64,000 bases of DNA from Bordetella genomosp. 10 (GCF_002261225.1 NZ_NEVM01000005.1:3286001-3350000), one strand, 5' to 3'. Counted from the stretch's first letter, positions 46,905 to 55,856 are shown. The notes: generated from the letters alone by a model not told the origin. Translations and numbers: made by a program.

Positions 46905-46933
46905 GCGCCGCGCGGGCCATCCCCGCGCGGCGC
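46905..46933. terminator. 12-bp perfect hairpin between convergent genes
   Basis: GCGCCGCGCGGG (46905-46916) pairs with CCCGCGCGGCGC (46922-46933) across a 5-base loop, immediately before the ATPase stop at 46939 on the other strand. Likely shared terminator; no T-run. Confidence 0.65.
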
Positions 46934-46938
46934 GCGCT

Positions 46939-47667
46939 TCAGTGCGTCATCCCGAGGAATTGCCGCAGCTCCGGCGTGCGCGGCTCGCCGAACACTTCCT
47001 CCGGCGGCCCGCTCTCATGCACCTTGCCCTGGTGCATGAAGACCACGCGATCGCAGACCTCGCGCGCGAAACGCATTTCGTGGGTCACCATCAGCAGCGT
47101 CATGCCGTCGGCGGCCAGGCCGCGCACGACGGCCAGCACCTCGTTGACCAGTTCCGGATCCAGGGCGGAAGTGATCTCGTCGCACAGCAGGGCGATGGGC
47201 TGCATCGCCAGGGCGCGCGCGATGGCCACGCGCTGCTGCTGTCCGCCGGACAACTGGTCCGGCCAGGCGTCGAACTTGTGGCCCAGGCCGACCCGCTCCA
47301 GCATGGCGCGCGCCAGCGCTTCGGCCTCGGCCTCCGCCAGCTTGCGCGTGACCATGGGCGAGAGCATGACGTTGCGGCCGGCGGTCAGGTGCGGAAACAG
47401 GTTGAACTGCTGGAAGATCATGCCGACCTTCAGCCGCAGCGCGCGCAGGTGCAGGTCGTCCGGCACCAGCTTGGCCTCGGCCACCATGATCGCGCCGCTG
47501 TCCAGCGTTTCCAGCCCGTTGATGCAGCGTAGCAGGGTGCTCTTGCCGGAGCCGCTCTTGCCGATGATGGCGATGACTTCGCCGGGCTCGACGCGCAGCG
47601 TGACGCCCTTGAGCACTTCATTCGCGCCAAAGCTCTTGCGGATATCTTCAATGGCGATGAGGGGCAT
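46939..47667 (-). CDS. Polar amino-acid ABC transporter ATPase (GlnQ/HisP family)
   Basis: 242-residue nucleotide-binding subunit. Walker A IIGKSGSGKSTLL, Q-loop FQQFNLFPHL, signature LSGGQQQRVAIARAL, Walker B IALLCDEITSALDPE (note Cys before the Asp-Glu, usual Phe or Leu-Asp-Glu-Pro changed to CDEIT), switch His in VTHEM. It overlaps the upstream permease by 20 bp and completes a four-gene importer. The CDEIT variation is common in this family branch. Confidence 0.92.
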   Translation of the reverse strand: MPLIAIEDIRKSFGANEVLKGVTLRVEPGEVIAIIGKSGSGKSTLLRCINGLETLDSGAIMVAEAKLVPDDLHLRALRLKVGMIFQQFNLFPHLTAGRNVMLSPMVTRKLAEAEAEALARAMLERVGLGHKFDAWPDQLSGGQQQRVAIARALAMQPIALLCDEITSALDPELVNEVLAVVRGLAADGMTLLMVTHEMRFAREVCDRVVFMHQGKVHESGPPEEVFGEPRTPELRQFLGMTH

Positions 47668-48304
47668 TGAGCTTCCTTTCCAGGCGCAGGCTGGCGCGCG
47701 ACAGCGGCCAGCACAGGACGAAGTAGATCAGCGCGGCCATGCCGTACACCGTGAACGGATTGAACGTCGCGTTGGTGATGACGGTGCTGGCCTTGGACAA
47801 TTCGGTGAAACCGATGATGGACGTGAGCGCCGTGCTCTTGACGATCTGCACGGCGAAACCCACCGTGGGCGCCACGGCGATGCGCATCGCCTGGGGCAGC
47901 ACGACGTAGCGCATCTGCTGGACGTAGCCCATGGCCAGGCTGGCCGAGGCCTCCCACTGCCCGCGGTTGATCGATTCGACGCAGCCGCGCCAGATCTCGG
48001 CCAGGAAGGCGGCCGACCACAGGATCAGCGCGCTGCCGGCGGCCAGCCACGCCGGCACGTCGATGCCGGCCAGCGACAGGCCGAAGAAGGCCAGGAACAA
48101 CTGCATGAGCAGCGGCGTGCCCTGGAAGAGCTCGATGAAGGCCCAGGCAGTGCGCCGCATCCAGCGCGGGCGCGAGACCCGCATCAGCAGCACGGCCAGG
48201 CCCAGCAGGGCCCCGCCGGCGAAGGCGACCAGGGCCAGCAGCACGGTCCAGCGCGCGGCCAGCACGAGGTTGCGCGCGATGTCCCAGAGGGTGAAGGTCA
48301 TCAT
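47648..48304 (-). CDS. Polar amino-acid ABC transporter permease
   Basis: 218-residue permease: FIELFQGTPLLMQLFLAFFGL and EAA loop EASASLAMGYVQQMRYVVLPQ are diagnostic. The ATG at 48304 overlaps the stop of the partner permease by ATGA; longer upstream frames are shadows. Pairs with the permease at 48301-48969. Confidence 0.92.
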   Translation of the reverse strand: MMTFTLWDIARNLVLAARWTVLLALVAFAGGALLGLAVLLMRVSRPRWMRRTAWAFIELFQGTPLLMQLFLAFFGLSLAGIDVPAWLAAGSALILWSAAFLAEIWRGCVESINRGQWEASASLAMGYVQQMRYVVLPQAMRIAVAPTVGFAVQIVKSTALTSIIGFTELSKASTVITNATFNPFTVYGMAALIYFVLCWPLSRASLRLERKLNAPHRH

Positions 48305-48969
48305 CGCGCCGCCCTCCGGAACAGCCGCTGGCCCAGCAGGCGCAGCACCTGGCGCAGGACGATGGCCAGCAGCAGATAGATCGCCGTGGTGACGATGTAG
48401 ACCTCGAAGGCGCGGAAGTTGCGCGACTGTATGAAGTTGGCCGCGAAGGACAGGTCCTCGGCGGCGATCTGCGAGCACACCGCCGAGCCCAGCATCACGA
48501 TCACGATCTGCGAGGACAGGGCCGGCCACACGCGCGAGAGCGCCGGCTTGAGCACGATGTGGCGGAAGACTTCCAGGCGCGTCATGGCCAGGCTGGCGCC
48601 GGCCTCGTACTGGCCGCGCGGCGTGGCCGCGATGCCGGCGCGGACGATTTCCGCGCTGTAGGCGCCCAGGTTCACCGCCATCGCCAGGCAGGCCGCCTGC
48701 ATTTCGCCCAGGTGCACGCCCAGCGCCGGCAGGCCGAAGAAAATGAAGAAGAGCTGGATCAGGAAGGGGGTGTTGCGGATCAGTTCGACGTAGGCCGTGA
48801 CGAAAGGCCGCAGCCAGCGCGGCCCTTCCGTGCGCGCCCAGGCCGCCGCGATGCCGATGGCCACCCCCGCCACCGCGCCGACGGCGATCAATTCCACCGT
48901 CACGCCCAGGCCCTTGACGAGCACGGGCGTGTAGTCGGCGATCGACAGGAAGTCGAATCGATAGGCCAT
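48301..48969 (-). CDS. Polar amino-acid ABC transporter permease
   Basis: 222-residue permease with YVELIRNTPFLIQLFFIFFGL and EAA loop EAGASLAMTRLEVFRHIVLKP. ATG at 48969, 10 bp after the binding-protein stop. Forms the membrane channel with the permease at 47648-48304. Confidence 0.92.
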   Translation of the reverse strand: MAYRFDFLSIADYTPVLVKGLGVTVELIAVGAVAGVAIGIAAAWARTEGPRWLRPFVTAYVELIRNTPFLIQLFFIFFGLPALGVHLGEMQAACLAMAVNLGAYSAEIVRAGIAATPRGQYEAGASLAMTRLEVFRHIVLKPALSRVWPALSSQIVIVMLGSAVCSQIAAEDLSFAANFIQSRNFRAFEVYIVTTAIYLLLAIVLRQVLRLLGQRLFRRAAR

Positions 48970-48979
48970 GGGGGGCTGC

Positions 48980-49762
48980 TTACAGGCCGGCCGGCAGGTC
49001 GCTGCCCAGCCACTTCCTGGAAATGGTGTTCAGCGAGCCGTCCTTCTTGGCGTCGGCCAGGATGGCGTTGACCTTGGCCTGCAAGGACGATTCGCCCTTG
49101 TTCAGGCCGATGTAGCAGGGCGAGTTCTTGATGAGGAACTTGGTCTCCGGCTTCTTGGGCGGATTCCTGGCCAGGATGGCGGCCGCCACCACGTTGCCCG
49201 TGGCGATCAATTGCACCTGGTTGGAGAGGAAGGCGCTGATGGTGCCGTTGTTGTCCTCGTAGCGCTTGATGGTGGCGTCGGCGGGCGCGATCTTGCTCAG
49301 CTCGATGTCCTCCACCGCGCCGCGCGTCACGCCTATGGTCTTGCCCGACAGGTCCGAGGCCTGGGTGGCCTTGATATTGGCCGGACCGAAGACGCCGTTG
49401 AAGAACGGCGCATAGGCGTCCGTGAAGTCGATGACCTTTTCGCGCTCCGCGTTCTTGCCCATGCTGGAGATCACCAGGTCGACCTTGTTGGTCTGCAGGT
49501 AGGCGATCCGGTTGGCGCTGGTCACCGGCACCAGCTCCACCGTGACGCCGAGGCGGCTGGCGATCAGCTTGGCCGTGTCGATGTCGTAGCCGAGGGGCTT
49601 GAGGTCGGGGCCGACGGAGCCGAAGGGCGGGAAGTCCTGCGGCACCGCGACACGCAGGCTGCCGCTCTTCATGATGTTGGCCAGTGCATCGGCGTGGGCG
49701 GCCGGCGCGCCGGCCAGGGTGGCGGCGGCGCACAGCGCGAGCAGCAGTTGACGACGATTCAT
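48980..49762 (-). CDS. Periplasmic amino-acid-binding protein
   Basis: 260-residue family-3 binding protein with signal peptide (1-24, ending AHA). The mature start MKSGSLRVAVPQDFPPFGSVG and DLVISSMGKNAEREKVIDFT are typical. First gene of the importer operon. A GTATAC-centred site shared with the GntR promoter lies 50-70 bp upstream. The neighbours (D-threonine aldolase, two M20 hydrolases) suggest an amino-acid derivative as cargo. Confidence 0.92.
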   Translation of the reverse strand: MNRRQLLLALCAAATLAGAPAAHADALANIMKSGSLRVAVPQDFPPFGSVGPDLKPLGYDIDTAKLIASRLGVTVELVPVTSANRIAYLQTNKVDLVISSMGKNAEREKVIDFTDAYAPFFNGVFGPANIKATQASDLSGKTIGVTRGAVEDIELSKIAPADATIKRYEDNNGTISAFLSNQVQLIATGNVVAAAILARNPPKKPETKFLIKNSPCYIGLNKGESSLQAKVNAILADAKKDGSLNTISRKWLGSDLPAGL

Positions 49763-49810
49763 GCGGGGCTCCCTACATGGCAAGAGAAGAATGAGTTTGC
49801 ACACCAGATC

Positions 49811-49834
49811 GGTATACAAAAACTTCCATGCAAT
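49811..49834. promoter_or_regulatory. Putative GntR operator before the importer operon
   Basis: GGTATACAAAAA, then CTTCCATGCAAT. It shares the words ATACAAAAA and CATGCA, in the same order and nearly the same spacing, with the site at 50722-50750 on the other side of the GntR gene. The GTATAC core is typical of FadR/VanR-branch GntR regulators. Confidence 0.5.
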
Positions 49835-49977
49835 ATCCGTGCCATCGGTTTTCCGGGGCCCAGGGAGGCCGGATGCCGGGGGGAAGGGGTGCCGCTCAGG
49901 CTCGTCGGGAAACAGGTTCGCGCACCATCGTGGTGGGCGCCGCACCGCCATGGTGCGAGAGATAGGGCGCGCGTGCG

Positions 49978-50670
49978 TCAGGTCAGCAGCGCGGCGACCA
50001 GGCCGCCGCGCGGCCGGGGAGCGTCCTCGAAATCCAGCGCCTGCTCGACGTGCTCCAGGTGTTCCACCATCAGCGCGCATGCGCGCTCGACGTCGCCTTC
50101 GCGGGCCACGCGCAGGAACTCGCGATGTTCGTCCGAGGAGCAGACGGCATCCATGGTGGACTGGTAGAAGGCCGTGATGACGGAGCTGCGCGCGGACAAT
50201 TCGCGCAGCATTTCGGTCAGCACCGTATTGCCGGCCACCTCGGCCAGCAGCAGGTGGAAGTCGGCGAGCAGCAGGTTGCGCAGGCGCACGTCCTCGCGGG
50301 CAGCGATCTTGCGTTCGTCCTTCAGGTGGCGCTCGATGCGCCGATAGTCCGCCGGCGTCGCGCGCGCGACGAATTCGCGCACCATCGCCACTTCCAGGAT
50401 GCGGCGCACGGCGAAGATATCGCGCGCCTCCTCGGCGGTGGGCTTGCTGACGAAGGCGCCCTTGTCGGGGACGGTGGTGATCAGCTTGTCCTTGGTCAGC
50501 ATCAGCAGCGCCGCCCGTATCTTCGTCCGGCTCACGCCATAGGCGCGAGCCAGCGCCTCCTCCCGCAAGCGGGTGCCGGGCGGCAGCCGCTGGGAGATGA
50601 TGGCGCGGGCAATGTCGGCGGCAATGTCCTCGCCGTTCATGTCCGAAGTGGCAGTGGTCTCGTTTTTCAT
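49978..50670 (-). CDS. GntR-family (FCD domain) regulator
   Basis: 230-residue regulator with N-terminal winged helix (LPPGTRLREEALARAYGVSR, TVPDKGAFVSKPT) and an all-helical FCD ligand domain with likely metal-binding Asp/His (LADFHLLLAEVAGN, SSDEHREFLRVA). ATG at 50670. It lies between the importer and the M20 hydrolase and probably controls both through the related sites at 49811 and 50722. Confidence 0.9.
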   Translation of the reverse strand: MKNETTATSDMNGEDIAADIARAIISQRLPPGTRLREEALARAYGVSRTKIRAALLMLTKDKLITTVPDKGAFVSKPTAEEARDIFAVRRILEVAMVREFVARATPADYRRIERHLKDERKIAAREDVRLRNLLLADFHLLLAEVAGNTVLTEMLRELSARSSVITAFYQSTMDAVCSSDEHREFLRVAREGDVERACALMVEHLEHVEQALDFEDAPRPRGGLVAALLT

Positions 50671-50721
50671 GACAGCCCGTTTCCTGACGCGGTGTAAGTC
50701 TACCCACAAAATTCCGGCACC

Positions 50722-50754
50722 GGTATTGAATACAAAAATTACATGCATTACAGT
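50722..50754 (+). promoter_or_regulatory. Promoter and GntR site before the M20 hydrolase gene
   Basis: A -35 TTGAAT (50726-50731) and -10 TACAGT (50749-50754) are separated by exactly 17 bp. The palindrome GTATTGAATAC (50723-50733) overlaps the -35, and ATACAAAAA plus CATGCA fill the spacer, repeating words of the site at 49811. A repressor bound here would block the polymerase. Confidence 0.6.
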
Positions 50755-50806
50755 GGCCGAACCATGCGGGCGCCGGCCGTCGCGCCGCGACACGAAGGCA
50801 CACCCA

Positions 50807-52069
50807 ATGAGCATCGACACATTTCATCCCGCGCTGTTGTCCTTCATCGAACAGGCGCATCCCGACCAGATCGAATTCCTGCGCGAAGTGGTGCGCGTGC
50901 CGTCCGACAATCCGCCGGGCGATTGCGCCCCGCTGGGCCGCCGCGCGGAAGCGCTGCTGACGGCCCTGGGTTTTGCCGTCGAGGCGCTGCCGGTGCCGGA
51001 GGCGCAGGTGCGCGCCAACGGCATGGTGTCGGCGACCAACCTGATCGTGCGCAAGCGCTTCGGCGAGGGCGGTCCGGTGATCGCGCTGAACGCGCACGGC
51101 GACGTGGTGCCGCCCGGCCAGGGCTGGACCCACGATCCCTACGGCGGCGACGTCGTGCAGGACCCGCAGCACGGCCCGGTCATGTACGGCCGCGGCGTGG
51201 CAGTGTCGAAGTCCGATTTCGCGACGTATACGTGGGCCCTGCTGGCGCTGCTGGAAGCGCAGCGCCAGGGCGCGCCGCTGCGCGGCACGGTGGAGCTGCA
51301 CCTGACCTTCGACGAGGAAGCCGGCGGCGAGATCGGCCCGGGCTATCTGCTCGCAGGCGGCTACAGCAAGCCCGACTATGCGATTTCCGCGGGCTTCTCA
51401 TACGGCATCACGTCGGCCCACAACGGCTGCCTGCACGTGGAGGTGGCGGTGCGCGGCCAGCAGGCGCACGCGGCGATGCCCGATACCGGCGTCGACGCGC
51501 TGGAGGCGGCCACGCACGTGCTGGGCCGTCTCTACGCGTTTCGCGAGACGCTGGCGCAGCGCCGCTCGGCCACGCCGGGCATCGGCAGTCCGACCCTGAC
51601 CGTCGGCCTGATCGAGGGCGGCATCAATACCAACGTGGTGCCCGACCTGGTGACCTTCCGCATCGACCGCCGCATGATCCCCGAGGAAGCGGGCAGCGAC
51701 GTCGAAGGCGAATTGCGCGCGCTGGTCGAGGACGCCGTGGCGCAGCGCCCCGGCGCGACGGCGGCGGTGCGCCGCATCATGCGGGCCGAGCCGCTGGTGC
51801 CGCTGGTGGGTTCGGAACGGTTGATCGAGCCGCTGCGCCGGCATGCCCAGGCCGTCATGGGCGCCGAGATTCCGGTGCAGGGCGTGCCGCTATATACCGA
51901 CGCGCGGCACTACACGCAGCACGGCGTGCCCACGGTGCTGTACGGCGCCGGCCCGCGCACGCTGATGGAGGCGCGCGGCCACAACACGGACGAGAACCTG
52001 CGGTTGAACGATCTGCTCAAGGCCACCAAGGTGGTGGCCTTGACGCTGGCGGACCTGTTGTCGGCGTAG
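50807..52069 (+). CDS. M20-family amidohydrolase/deacylase (ArgE/DapE-like)
   Basis: 420-residue zinc peptidase-family enzyme. Metal residues: His and Asp in LNAHGDVVPPG, Asp in VSKSDFATYTW region, catalytic Glu pair in TFDEEAGGEIGP, and His in RGHNTDENL. Family members remove acyl or aminoacyl groups from amino acids. It diverges from the GntR regulator and so is probably part of the same regulon as the importer. The last codons and stop lie in an 11-bp triple repeat. Confidence 0.88.
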   Translation: MSIDTFHPALLSFIEQAHPDQIEFLREVVRVPSDNPPGDCAPLGRRAEALLTALGFAVEALPVPEAQVRANGMVSATNLIVRKRFGEGGPVIALNAHGDVVPPGQGWTHDPYGGDVVQDPQHGPVMYGRGVAVSKSDFATYTWALLALLEAQRQGAPLRGTVELHLTFDEEAGGEIGPGYLLAGGYSKPDYAISAGFSYGITSAHNGCLHVEVAVRGQQAHAAMPDTGVDALEAATHVLGRLYAFRETLAQRRSATPGIGSPTLTVGLIEGGINTNVVPDLVTFRIDRRMIPEEAGSDVEGELRALVEDAVAQRPGATAAVRRIMRAEPLVPLVGSERLIEPLRRHAQAVMGAEIPVQGVPLYTDARHYTQHGVPTVLYGAGPRTLMEARGHNTDENLRLNDLLKATKVVALTLADLLSA

Positions 52070-52091
52070 TGTCGGCGTAGTGTCGGCGTAA
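52059..52091. repeat. Three 11-bp tandem repeats carrying the stop codon
   Basis: TGTCGGCGTAG at 52059-52069 and 52070-52080, and TGTCGGCGTAA at 52081-52091. The first unit supplies the last codons and TAG stop of the M20 gene, so the stop motif is triplicated. Confidence 0.9.
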
Positions 52092-52124
52092 CGTCCGCGC
52101 GACGTCCGCATCGCGCGCGGCGGC

Positions 52125-53381
52125 TCAGGACGCGGCGGCGAGTTCCTGCAGGAAGGCCGCGGTGGCCTCGGCCGCCAGTTGCGCATCCTCGACGGTGATG
52201 ATTTCCAGCGGGTTGTGGCTGATGCCGCCATTGCCGCAGCGGACGAAAAGCATGCTCATCGGCGCCGCCTGGCCGACCATCATGGCGTCGTGGCCGGCGC
52301 CCGAAGGCAGTTCATGGACGGGCGCGCCGCACGCCGCGATGGCCTTGGCCCATAGCGCCCGTTCGCGCGGCGCGCAGGCCGACGCGGTCTTGCGCATGAC
52401 TTCCTCGGTCTCGCAGCGCACGCCGCGGCGCTGGCAGATTTCCGCGATGCGGGCTTCGATGTCGGCCAGGGCGGCGTCGCGCATGCCGTCTTCCGGCGCG
52501 CGCAGGTCCAGCGAAAGGCGGCAGACCCCCGGCACGACATTGACCGAGCCGTTCACCACCTGCAAGGTGCCGACCGTGCCGACCAGGCCCGGCACGCTGG
52601 CGCAACGCTGCTCGACGTAGAGAATGATCTCGGCGGCGGCGCAGGCGGCGTCGTGGCGCATGTCCATGGGTGTGGTGCCCGCATGGCTGGCCAGGCCCGT
52701 GAGCGTGAGGATGCGGCGCACGCCGCCGTTGATCGCGGTGACCACGCCCAGGGGCAGGCCGCGGTCCAGCAGGACGGGGCCCTGTTCGATATGGACTTCG
52801 AAGTAATGCCGCATGCGTTCGACGTCCGTGGCGCACGCGCCGCTCCCGGCCGGGTCCAGGCCGGCGGCCGCGATGGCCTCGCGCATGGTGACGCCGTCGG
52901 CGTCGGCCTTGTCCAGGACGGTGGCGTCGAAGCGGCCGACGTAGGCGGACGAGCCGAGGAAGGTGCTGCCGAAGCGCAGGCCTTCTTCTTCCGAGAAAGC
53001 GACGACTTCCAGGTCGTAGGGAAGTCGTTGGCCGCGGGCGTGGAGATCGGCGACGATAGCCATGGGCAGCAGGATGCCGAGGCGTCCATCGTATTTGCCG
53101 CCGTCGCGCACGGTGTCGTAATGGCTGCCGGTGGCGACCAGGGCGGGCTGCTTCACCGCGCCGTCGGCGCGGTACAGGCCGATGACGTTGCCGACGGGGT
53201 CGTGGCGCACCTCGTCGAAGCCGGCTTGCCGCATCCAGGCGTCGAGCTGCGCGGCGACGGCGCGGTGGGCGGGGGTCATGTAGGCGCAGGTCAGGCCGCC
53301 GGGCTGGTCGGTGTGGACGGCCAGTTCGGCCGACCAGGCCATGATGCGGGCGCCGGGGGAGAGGGAGGAATCAGCGGGCAT
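52125..53381 (-). CDS. M20 Zn-dependent hydantoinase/carbamoylase family enzyme
   Basis: 418-residue amidase of the allantoate amidohydrolase/N-carbamoyl-L-amino-acid hydrolase/beta-ureidopropionase family. Metal and catalytic motifs: TGSHYDTVRDGGKYDG, FSEEEGLRFG, VHIEQGPVL, and C-terminal SGAGHDAMMVGQ and GGISHNPLE. It would release an amino acid, CO2 and ammonia from a carbamoyl substrate. The start ATG 53381 gives a family-like length; an ATG at 53444 would add 21 residues crossing a hairpin. Co-oriented with the Bug protein upstream. Confidence 0.9.
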   Translation of the reverse strand: MPADSSLSPGARIMAWSAELAVHTDQPGGLTCAYMTPAHRAVAAQLDAWMRQAGFDEVRHDPVGNVIGLYRADGAVKQPALVATGSHYDTVRDGGKYDGRLGILLPMAIVADLHARGQRLPYDLEVVAFSEEEGLRFGSTFLGSSAYVGRFDATVLDKADADGVTMREAIAAAGLDPAGSGACATDVERMRHYFEVHIEQGPVLLDRGLPLGVVTAINGGVRRILTLTGLASHAGTTPMDMRHDAACAAAEIILYVEQRCASVPGLVGTVGTLQVVNGSVNVVPGVCRLSLDLRAPEDGMRDAALADIEARIAEICQRRGVRCETEEVMRKTASACAPRERALWAKAIAACGAPVHELPSGAGHDAMMVGQAAPMSMLFVRCGNGGISHNPLEIITVEDAQLAAEATAAFLQELAAAS

Positions 53382-53400
53382 GGTGCGAGGGGATGTGTGG

Positions 53401-53431
53401 CCGGCCTGGTTCGAGATCCAGGCCGGTTTTT
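53401..53431 (+). terminator. Intrinsic terminator oriented on the plus strand
   Basis: CCGGCCTGG (53401-53409) pairs with CCAGGCCGG (53418-53426) across an 8-base loop and is followed by TTTTT on the plus strand. The flanking genes are both on the minus strand, so the U-tract faces the wrong way for them; it would stop antisense transcription, or act as a plain hairpin for the minus-strand message. Confidence 0.65.
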
Positions 53432-53480
53432 CCTGGAATCGCACAGTGTACGGCCGGCCCGCGGTCTCCGGTGCGCCCGC

Positions 53481-54437
53481 TCAGTCGACCTGGGCGCCCG
53501 AGACGCGGACGGCGTCGCCCCACTTCTTGACTTCGGTGGCCATGAAGGCGCCGGTTTCGGTGGGGCTCATGGGCATGGGCTCGGCGCCGCGGTCGCGCAG
53601 GAACTTGGTCATGTCCTCGCTGTCCAGGACACCCTGGATGCGCCGGTTGAGTTCGGCGACGATGGGCGCCGGCGTGCCCTTGGGCGCCAGGATGGCGGCC
53701 CAGCCGATGGCCTCGAAGCCGGGATAGCCGGTCTCGGCGACCGTCGGGACGTCGGGCAACTGAGGCAGGCGCTTCGCGGTGGTGACGGCCAGGGCGATGG
53801 CCTTGCCGCTCTTGACGTGCGGCAGGCCCGCGGTCACCGAGTCCACCATCAGCGGAACCTGGTTGCCCAGGAAGTCCGCCTGGGCCGGGCCGCTGCCCTT
53901 GTAGGGGATGTGGCGGATGTCGACCTTGGCGGCCGCCTTGAACAGTTCGGCCGAAAGATGCTGCGTGCCGCCGATGCCGGCGCTGGCATAGGCCAGGGCG
54001 CCCGGCTGCGCGCGCGCCTTCTTGACGAGGTCCTGCATGCTGGTAATGCCGGACTGGGGCGTGGCCAGGAACATCAGGGGCACCGAGAAGACGCCGGACA
54101 CGGGCGCGAAGTCGTCCGCCAGGCTGTAGTCCAGCTTCTTGTACAAGGTCTGGTTGACCGCCGCGGCGCTGCCGGCGATGACCAGGGTGTAGCCGTCCGG
54201 CGCCGAGCGGGCCGCCTGCGCCATGCCGATGTTGCTGCCGGCGCCGGCGCGGTTGTCGACGATGATGGTCTGCTTGAGTTGCGTGCCCAGCTTCTCGGCC
54301 AATGCGCGGGCGAAGATGTCGGTCGCCTGTCCCGGCGGGAAGGGCACGATCAGGCGGATGGCATGGTCGGGATAGTCGGCGTGCGCCGCGAAGGCGGCCG
54401 CGGCCAGCGTGGCGCCGGCGATGAGTTTCTTGAACAT
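53481..54437 (-). CDS. Bug/TctC-family periplasmic binding protein
   Basis: 318-residue tripartite-tricarboxylate-transporter-type receptor, a family greatly expanded in Bordetella and relatives. Signal peptide 1-20 (AHA), then the hallmark [20 protein letters not shown] and [14 protein letters not shown] (near D66). No TctA/TctB membrane genes lie nearby, as is common for orphan Bug proteins, which scavenge carboxylates or amino acids. It precedes the hydantoinase-family gene in the same direction. Confidence 0.93.
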   Translation of the reverse strand: MFKKLIAGATLAAAAFAAHADYPDHAIRLIVPFPPGQATDIFARALAEKLGTQLKQTIIVDNRAGAGSNIGMAQAARSAPDGYTLVIAGSAAAVNQTLYKKLDYSLADDFAPVSGVFSVPLMFLATPQSGITSMQDLVKKARAQPGALAYASAGIGGTQHLSAELFKAAAKVDIRHIPYKGSGPAQADFLGNQVPLMVDSVTAGLPHVKSGKAIALAVTTAKRLPQLPDVPTVAETGYPGFEAIGWAAILAPKGTPAPIVAELNRRIQGVLDSEDMTKFLRDRGAEPMPMSPTETGAFMATEVKKWGDAVRVSGAQVD

Positions 54438-54532
54438 GGTCGAGGTAAGGCTCGGGAAATTCGGGGAGCTGCGGGGCCCGGTGTCTCGTGGAGGCGACTA
54501 CGGCGCCTTTCCGGGTGTTTTTTCGGTATGGG

Positions 54533-54564
54533 TTTTGACGAAAGCGGCGGCTTTTGGCGAAAGC
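54533..54564. promoter_or_regulatory. Direct repeat upstream of argD
   Basis: TTTTGACGAAAGC (54533-54545) recurs as TTTTGGCGAAAGC (54552-54564), one difference in 13, offset by 19 bp, about 80-110 bp before argD. The spacing of nearly two helical turns fits a repeated binding site. No regulator is identified. It is also in range of the divergent Bug gene promoter. Confidence 0.4.
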
Positions 54565-54642
54565 TGTCATCCCAGGGTGCTAAATTTACCCTTTTGCCCG
54601 CCGGCGCGCCCGGCGGGGTGTCCTTCCCCTTCTGGAAACGCC

Positions 54643-55833
54643 ATGGACTTCAACCAGTACAACGTCAACACCCTCATGGAAATCACTTCCCGGCCGGACC
54701 TGGTGTTCGTGCGCGGTCAGGGTTCCTGGCTGGAGGACAATACTGGCAAGCGATATCTGGATTTCATCCAGGGTTGGGCCGTGAACTGCCTGGGCCACAG
54801 CGCTCCGGAAATGATCCGCGCCCTCACCGAACAGGGCGGCAAGCTGATGAACCCGTCGCCCGCCTATTTCAACGAGCCCTCGCTGCAACTGGCCGAGCGC
54901 CTGACCCGCTCGTCGGTGTTCGACCGCGTGTTCTTCGCCAATAGCGGCGCCGAGGCCAACGAGGGCGCCATCAAGCTGGCCCGCAAGTGGGGCCGCGTGA
55001 ACCGCAACGGCGCCTACAAGATCATCACCATGGACCACAGCTTCCATGGCCGCACCATCGCCACCATGTCGGCGTCGGGCAAGCCGGGCTGGGACAAGAT
55101 GTTCGCGCCCCAGGTGGATGGGTTCCCCAAGGCCGAGCTGAACGACCTGGAGTCCGTGCGCAAGCTGATCGACGCGCAGACGGTGGCCGTTATGCTGGAA
55201 CCGATCCAGGGCGAAGGCGGCGTCATTCCCGCCACCGCGGAATTCATGCAGGGCCTGCGCAAGCTGACCGACGAGCACGGCATCCTGCTGATCGTGGATG
55301 AAGTGCAGACCGGCATGGGCCGCACCGGCACGATGTACGCCTACCAGCAGTCCGGCATCACGCCGGACATCATGACGCTGGGCAAGGGCATCGGCGGCGG
55401 CGTGCCGCTGGCCGCCCTGCTGGCGCGCCAGGACGTCAGCGTGTTCTCGCACGGCGAACAAGGCGGAACGTACAACGGCAACCCGCTGATGACGGCGGTG
55501 GGTGTGGCGGTGTTCGACGCGCTGTCGGCGCCGGGCTTCCTGGACGCCGTGCAGGCGCGCGGCCGCCAGTTGTCCGAAGGCCTGCTGGCCCTGTCCGCCA
55601 AGTGGGGCATGCGCGGCGAACGCGGCGCCGGCCTGCTGCGCGCGCTGGTGATGGACCGCGACGACGGCCCCGCCATCGTCGACGCGGCTCGCAAGCTGAA
55701 CCCCGAAGGCCTGCTGTTGAACGCCCCGCGCGGCAACCTGCTGCGCTTCATGCCCGCGCTGAACGTCACGGAGCAGGAAGTCGAGAGCATGCTGAAGACG
55801 CTGGATGGCCTGATTACCGCGATTCGCAAGTAA
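54643..55833 (+). CDS. argD: Acetylornithine aminotransferase (class III transaminase)
   Basis: 396-residue PLP enzyme of arginine synthesis, possibly also succinyl-diaminopimelate aminotransferase. Seen: NSGAEANEGAIKLARK (phosphate-binding), FHGRTIATMSASG, LIVDEVQTGMGRTG, and TLGKGIGGGVPLAALLA with the PLP-binding Lys. ATG at 54643. It ends at a classic terminator 24 bp downstream and is monocistronic. Confidence 0.92.
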   Translation: MDFNQYNVNTLMEITSRPDLVFVRGQGSWLEDNTGKRYLDFIQGWAVNCLGHSAPEMIRALTEQGGKLMNPSPAYFNEPSLQLAERLTRSSVFDRVFFANSGAEANEGAIKLARKWGRVNRNGAYKIITMDHSFHGRTIATMSASGKPGWDKMFAPQVDGFPKAELNDLESVRKLIDAQTVAVMLEPIQGEGGVIPATAEFMQGLRKLTDEHGILLIVDEVQTGMGRTGTMYAYQQSGITPDIMTLGKGIGGGVPLAALLARQDVSVFSHGEQGGTYNGNPLMTAVGVAVFDALSAPGFLDAVQARGRQLSEGLLALSAKWGMRGERGAGLLRALVMDRDDGPAIVDAARKLNPEGLLLNAPRGNLLRFMPALNVTEQEVESMLKTLDGLITAIRK

Positions 55834-55856
55834 TCCGTCCTCGCGGAAGGAAGACA

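Noticed and set aside
46939..47667. Defective ATPase because Walker B reads LLCDEITSALD
   Set aside because: The catalytic Asp-Glu pair is intact and the CDEIT form is common among GlnQ/MetN-type ATPases.
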